From: an uncultured Gammaproteobacteria bacterium | GTDB taxonomy: Bacteria > Pseudomonadota > Gammaproteobacteria > Arenicellales > Poriferihabitantaceae | DNA length: 7,740 bases | Assembly: GCA_938021685.1 (NCBI GenBank) | Contig: CALIFM010000039.1 | Coordinates: 1 to 7,740, forward strand | Direction: 5' to 3' | Part shown: positions 4,593-7,740 of the stretch, in pieces | Layout: each line of letters begins with the position of its first letter | Numbering within the stretch: position 1 is the first letter of the stretch | The notes under the pieces: model-generated | Database searches by the model: none | The model's input: only the letters and a program-made list of their open reading frames with translations | Told to the model about the DNA's origin: nothing | Translations under genes and position numbers: made by a program

Positions 4593-6914
4593 ATGACTGA
4601 CCAACCTGATTACCGTAACTTGCCGCTCACTAGTAACCATTGGGGTACGTATCGGGTGCAAACTAAAAATGGTAAGGTGACAGCGCTGCATGGCTTTGAA
4701 GAGGATGATGATCCGTCGCTCATCGGCACGGGCATTGTTGATGTGCTAGACGGCCCAACGCGCATTCAAACTCCTTGTGTGCGTAAAAGCTATCTAGACG
4801 GCGGACCGGGTAGTCATAACGAGCGGCGTGGTGCTGACCCATTTGTGAGTGTGTCTTGGGAGACCGCTGAAAAACTGGTGGCGGATGAATTCAATCGTGT
4901 GCGTAAGCAATACGGCAACGAATCTATTTATGCAGGTTCTTACGGTTGGTCCAGTGCCGGGCGCTTTCATCATGCCCAAAGCCAAATTCATCGCTTTTTA
5001 AACTGCATCGGCGGTTATACCCGTTCGGTCAACACTTATAGCTTGGCGTCGGCCGAGGTGATCTTGCCGCATATTTTAGGCGATTTGTTTGGCTTTTTGG
5101 CTGCGGCCACCAGCTGGCCTTCGATCATTGAACAGGGTGAGCTGGTCGTGGCTTTTGGTGGTATGCCATTGAAGAATGGGCAAATCAACAACGGCGGCGT
5201 TGGACGACATGTGCAGCGGGCGCACATGGAAGCGGCCAGCAGCAAGGGGGTGCAGTTTGTCAATCTTAGCCCACTACGCGATGACGTGGCCGATTGCGTG
5301 CAGGCCCAGTGGCTGGCACCGCGGCCCGGCACCGATGCCGCGATTTTGCTGGCCATTGCCCACACGCTGTACACCGAAGGCTTATATGATGCGGCTTTTA
5401 TTGAACAATACACCCATGGCTTTGCGCAGTTTTTGCCTTATTTACTGGGCGAAACTGATGGTATTGCGAAAGATGCCCAATGGGCGGCGCAGATTAGCGA
5501 GTTAAGCCGTGATGACATCATTGGTTTAAGCCGCCGGATGGCAAGCAGCCGTACCATGTTGTCAGTTAGCTGGTCGCTTACTCGCCAAGACCATGGCGAG
5601 CAAACCATCTGGGCGGCGGTCACGGTGGCGGCGATGCTGGGGCAGATTGGCCTGCCCGGCGGCGGCATTGGTTTTGGCTACAGCGCCACCAACAGTGTGG
5701 GCGACCACGGCACCAAAATTCCGGGTGCTTCTTTACCGCAAGGCCAAAACCCAGTTAAGCATTTTATTCCGGTGGCGCGCATCAGCGATATGCTGCTGCA
5801 CCCGAATGAGCCGTTCGAGTTTAACGGTCAGCAATACACGTACCCCGACATTCATCTGGTGCATTGGGCGGGCGGCAACCCGTTTCATCATCATCAAGAT
5901 TTAAACCGAATGCTAAAGGCATGGCGTAAGCCGGACACCATCATCGTGCAAGACTGGTGCTGGAACGCGATGGCCAAGCATGCTGACATTGTGCTGCCTT
6001 GCACCACTACGCTAGAGCGCAATGACATTGCCTTTTCGCCGCGCGACCCTTACGTGGTGGCGATGCAGCAGGTAATTGAGCCAGTAGGTGAAAGCCGCAA
6101 TGATTACGACATCTTGGCAGGCATCGCCGCGCAGATGGGAGTAGAGGAAGCGTTTACTGAGGGGCGTGATGAAGGCCAGTGGCTAGAGTGGATTTATGCC
6201 CAAACGCGTGAACGCGCCGCTGCCATCGGCATCGATATGCCCAGCTACGACCAGTTGCAGAAGCAAAACTGGTTTGTGCCCAAGCCGCCTGCGCAGCCGG
6301 TGGTGATGTTGAAGGCGTTTCGTGATGACCCCAAAGCCAACCGGTTAAGCACGGCCACCGGTCTCATCGAGATTTTCTCGCCCACCGTGGCCGGCTTTGC
6401 TTATGACGATTGCCCGGGCCACCCCACATGGTTAGAACCGGTGGAATGGCTGGGCGGCGCAGTGGCCAAGCAGCACCCGCTGCACCTTATCTCTAATCAA
6501 CCCAAAGACAAGCTGCACTCGCAGCTAGACCACGGCAGCCATTGTGCGAAAAGTAAGATTAAGCAGCGCGAGCCGCTGCGCTTGCATCCAGCGGATGCCG
6601 CCGAGCGCGGTTTGCAGGCGGGTGATATAGTGCGGGTGTTTAATGCGCGCGGCACCTGCTTGGCAGGGGTGCAAATCAGTGATGCCGTGCGCCAAGGTGT
6701 GGTGCAGATGAGCACGGGAGCGTGGTACGACCCCGAAACGCCCGGGAAAATCGGTAGCCTGTGCAAGCACGGTAATGTGAATGTGCTGACCTTAGATCAA
6801 CGTACCTCTAAATTATCGCAAGGCTTGTTGGCGCATACTTGCTTGGTAGAAGTGGAGTTGTTTGAAGGTGAGTTGCCGATTTTGACGGCATTTGATTCAC
6901 CTAAGATTATTTGA
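4593..6914 (+). CDS. Cytoplasmic molybdopterin-dependent S/N-oxide reductase, BisC / DMSO-reductase family
   Basis: A 773-residue single-subunit enzyme carrying bis-molybdopterin guanine dinucleotide, which reduces sulfoxides or amine N-oxides. The N-terminus (HWGTYRV, 16-22) starts directly in the catalytic fold, with no twin-arginine signal and no Fe-S cysteine motif, as in BisC rather than periplasmic TorA or DorA. S-Y-G-W (116-119) supplies the Tyr and Trp next to the active-site oxo group, and T-Y-S150 followed by ASAEVILPH supplies the serine ligand of molybdenum; the 31-residue spacing from Trp119 to Ser150 equals Trp116-Ser147 of Rhodobacter DMSO reductase. The C-terminal dinucleotide-binding domain (about 630-755) contains S-N-Q-P, LHSQLDHG, HPADAAERG, F-N-A-R-G-x-C-L-A-G and the T-G-A-W-Y-D-P motif. 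Length equals E. coli BisC (about 740-780). Substrate may be biotin sulfoxide, methionine sulfoxide, DMSO or TMAO; sequence cannot decide. No partner membrane or cytochrome gene is present in the window. It is more G+C rich than its neighbours (bases 5281-5340 contain 44 G or C of 60). No Shine-Dalgarno sequence precedes the ATG. Confidence 0.9.
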   Translation: MTDQPDYRNLPLTSNHWGTYRVQTKNGKVTALHGFEEDDDPSLIGTGIVDVLDGPTRIQTPCVRKSYLDGGPGSHNERRGADPFVSVSWETAEKLVADEFNRVRKQYGNESIYAGSYGWSSAGRFHHAQSQIHRFLNCIGGYTRSVNTYSLASAEVILPHILGDLFGFLAAATSWPSIIEQGELVVAFGGMPLKNGQINNGGVGRHVQRAHMEAASSKGVQFVNLSPLRDDVADCVQAQWLAPRPGTDAAILLAIAHTLYTEGLYDAAFIEQYTHGFAQFLPYLLGETDGIAKDAQWAAQISELSRDDIIGLSRRMASSRTMLSVSWSLTRQDHGEQTIWAAVTVAAMLGQIGLPGGGIGFGYSATNSVGDHGTKIPGASLPQGQNPVKHFIPVARISDMLLHPNEPFEFNGQQYTYPDIHLVHWAGGNPFHHHQDLNRMLKAWRKPDTIIVQDWCWNAMAKHADIVLPCTTTLERNDIAFSPRDPYVVAMQQVIEPVGESRNDYDILAGIAAQMGVEEAFTEGRDEGQWLEWIYAQTRERAAAIGIDMPSYDQLQKQNWFVPKPPAQPVVMLKAFRDDPKANRLSTATGLIEIFSPTVAGFAYDDCPGHPTWLEPVEWLGGAVAKQHPLHLISNQPKDKLHSQLDHGSHCAKSKIKQREPLRLHPADAAERGLQAGDIVRVFNARGTCLAGVQISDAVRQGVVQMSTGAWYDPETPGKIGSLCKHGNVNVLTLDQRTSKLSQGLLAHTCLVEVELFEGELPILTAFDSPKII
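6882..6910 (+). promoter_or_regulatory. Possible promoter for the FRG gene inside the 3' end of the molybdoenzyme gene
   Basis: TTGACG (6882-6887, five of six to the -35 consensus) is followed after exactly 17 bases by GATTAT (6905-6910, four of six to the -10). Transcription would start near 6917, about 22 bases before the FRG start codon. A second -10-like CATAAT lies at 6922-6927. No terminator separates the two genes, so readthrough is also possible. Confidence 0.35.
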
Positions 6915-6938
6915 TCTGATTCATAATATTTGTCTTAG

Positions 6939-7740
6939 ATGCAAACTATCAAAATCACATGTGTAAAAGATTTTTTGGCTCATATAGAGTTATCTTCAGA
7001 TAACGGTGTGACGTCACTCTACCGTGGAGAAGCTAAGCTATATGATTATCCTTGTACTCCAAAGTTATATCGTGGATATAAAGACTATATGCCGCTTTTA
7101 ATGTTGTTGATACATCAGAGGCGTAGTGTTTATGACTGGATAAATGAAGTTGCAATTCTAGAAGAGCGTGAACCTGCAGGAGCTAATAGTCCATTTGAGC
7201 AAATGGCTCTTGCTCAACATTATGGAATATCGACCTGCCTTTTAGATTGGTCACTTAATCCGCTTGTTGCACTCTGGTTTGCGTGTAGTGATCAAGCTCA
7301 GAGCAAAAGTACTAATTCATGTTATGTCTACTCAGCTAAGTCAGATGTGGAAGACTTGAGGTTTGGTAGTCTCACTGGTTCTAAAAACACTGATAGAGAT
7401 ATAGCTTTGAAGAACCCATTTAACGGATCGAATATGAAGCAAAAAGATAAGGAGGGTCCTCATGGAGAGTTTTTTCAAGATGTTCACTTTGTTCAGGTGT
7501 CTTTGCCTCTAGATAGTAGAATACTATCTCAAAGCTCTGTTTTTTCAATTCACCCTCACAACAAGGTGTCAGTGACAGAGCCTATTACTTTTGAAGTATT
7601 AGGAAAATATACAGCACCAATACTTGAAGAATTAAGTGTGCTGGGCATTAATAAGCGATCGTTAAGTTTAGAAACTAGAGATTCATTAGCAGAGCGAATT
7701 AATATGGAGCGAAGTTGTTCTCCTAGTGGTTTTGATGGTC
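6939..7740 (+). CDS. FRG-domain protein, 3' end beyond the window
   Basis: An open frame of 267 codons runs off the right edge without a stop. The FRG domain is recognisable by its namesake motif, L-Y-R-G-E at residues 27-31, followed by P-K-L-Y-R (41-45), and by its second signature from 90 to 116: A-L-A-Q-H-Y-G-I-S-T, then L-L-D-W-S-L-N-P-L-V-A-L-W-F-A-C. In most members the residue before LLDW is Arg (TRLLDW); here it is Cys100. The domain's biochemical role is not established. It occurs in many phage, mobile-element and accessory-region proteins, and a defence or toxin role has been suggested by context for some. The gene differs from its neighbours: bases 7081-7140 have 23 G or C of 60, and the frame uses seven ATA and five AGA/AGG codons. 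This points to recent transfer. It begins 24 bases after the molybdoenzyme stop, without a Shine-Dalgarno sequence. The ATG at 6939 is the first in frame and leaves a short lead before the domain. Confidence 0.8.
   Translation, partial: MQTIKITCVKDFLAHIELSSDNGVTSLYRGEAKLYDYPCTPKLYRGYKDYMPLLMLLIHQRRSVYDWINEVAILEEREPAGANSPFEQMALAQHYGISTCLLDWSLNPLVALWFACSDQAQSKSTNSCYVYSAKSDVEDLRFGSLTGSKNTDRDIALKNPFNGSNMKQKDKEGPHGEFFQDVHFVQVSLPLDSRILSQSSVFSIHPHNKVSVTEPITFEVLGKYTAPILEELSVLGINKRSLSLETRDSLAERINMERSCSPSGFDG

Noticed and set aside
4593..4700. A possible Tat signal or Fe-S cluster motif at the start of the molybdoenzyme
   Set aside because: The N-terminus has no twin arginine before a hydrophobic stretch, and there is no CxxC-type cysteine cluster; it starts directly in the BisC-type fold.
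1..7740. CRISPR arrays, tRNA or rRNA genes, insertion sequences
   Set aside because: I saw no regularly spaced repeats, no tRNA-like cloverleaf or rRNA segment, and no transposase or paired terminal inverted repeats.

Overview
The window reads as a piece of a gammaproteobacterial chromosome. The AcuI/YhdH reductase is close to the E. coli YhdH type, the molybdoenzyme is a cytoplasmic BisC-type S/N-oxide reductase, and the FadB-like protein has the bacterial hydratase-dehydrogenase layout. I cannot fix the genus. None of the seven start codons has a recognisable Shine-Dalgarno sequence, which is itself notable.

Layout: (1) 1-125 is AT-rich non-coding sequence with a likely terminator for the leftward genes. 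(2) 126-992 is a leftward pair, a VOC/glyoxalase-fold protein followed by an SSAT-like GNAT acetyltransferase, about 30 bases apart and probably one transcript. (3) 993-1059 is a compact divergent promoter region with overlapping -10 boxes. (4) 1060-2838 is a FadB-type fusion with an intact enoyl-CoA hydratase domain, a dehydrogenase half that has lost most cofactor and catalytic residues, and an early C-terminal stop. (5) 2876-3393 is a small multi-pass membrane protein of unknown function, broken (or recoded) by a -1 frameshift at a run of six A. (6) 3463-4467 is an acryloyl-CoA reductase of the AcuI/YhdH family, followed by an inverted repeat and a good Rho-independent terminator. (7) 4593-6914 is a BisC/DMSO-reductase-family molybdenum enzyme without a Tat signal. 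(8) 6939 to the window end is an FRG-domain protein, clearly lower in G+C and open at the right edge.

How they fit together: the hydratase fusion and the reductase both act on short acyl-CoA esters, and the two genes lie in the same direction on either side of the membrane gene. A hydratase without a working dehydrogenase beside an acryloyl-CoA reductase suggests handling of acryloyl-CoA or related enoyl-CoA, but this is inference. The molybdoenzyme is separated from them by a terminator and is probably its own unit. The FRG gene looks like the start of an accessory, possibly horizontally acquired segment continuing beyond the window.

The strongest items for a second look are the decayed dehydrogenase domain inside a long intact reading frame, the -1 shift at A_AAA_AAT in the membrane gene, and the AT-rich FRG gene at the right edge.
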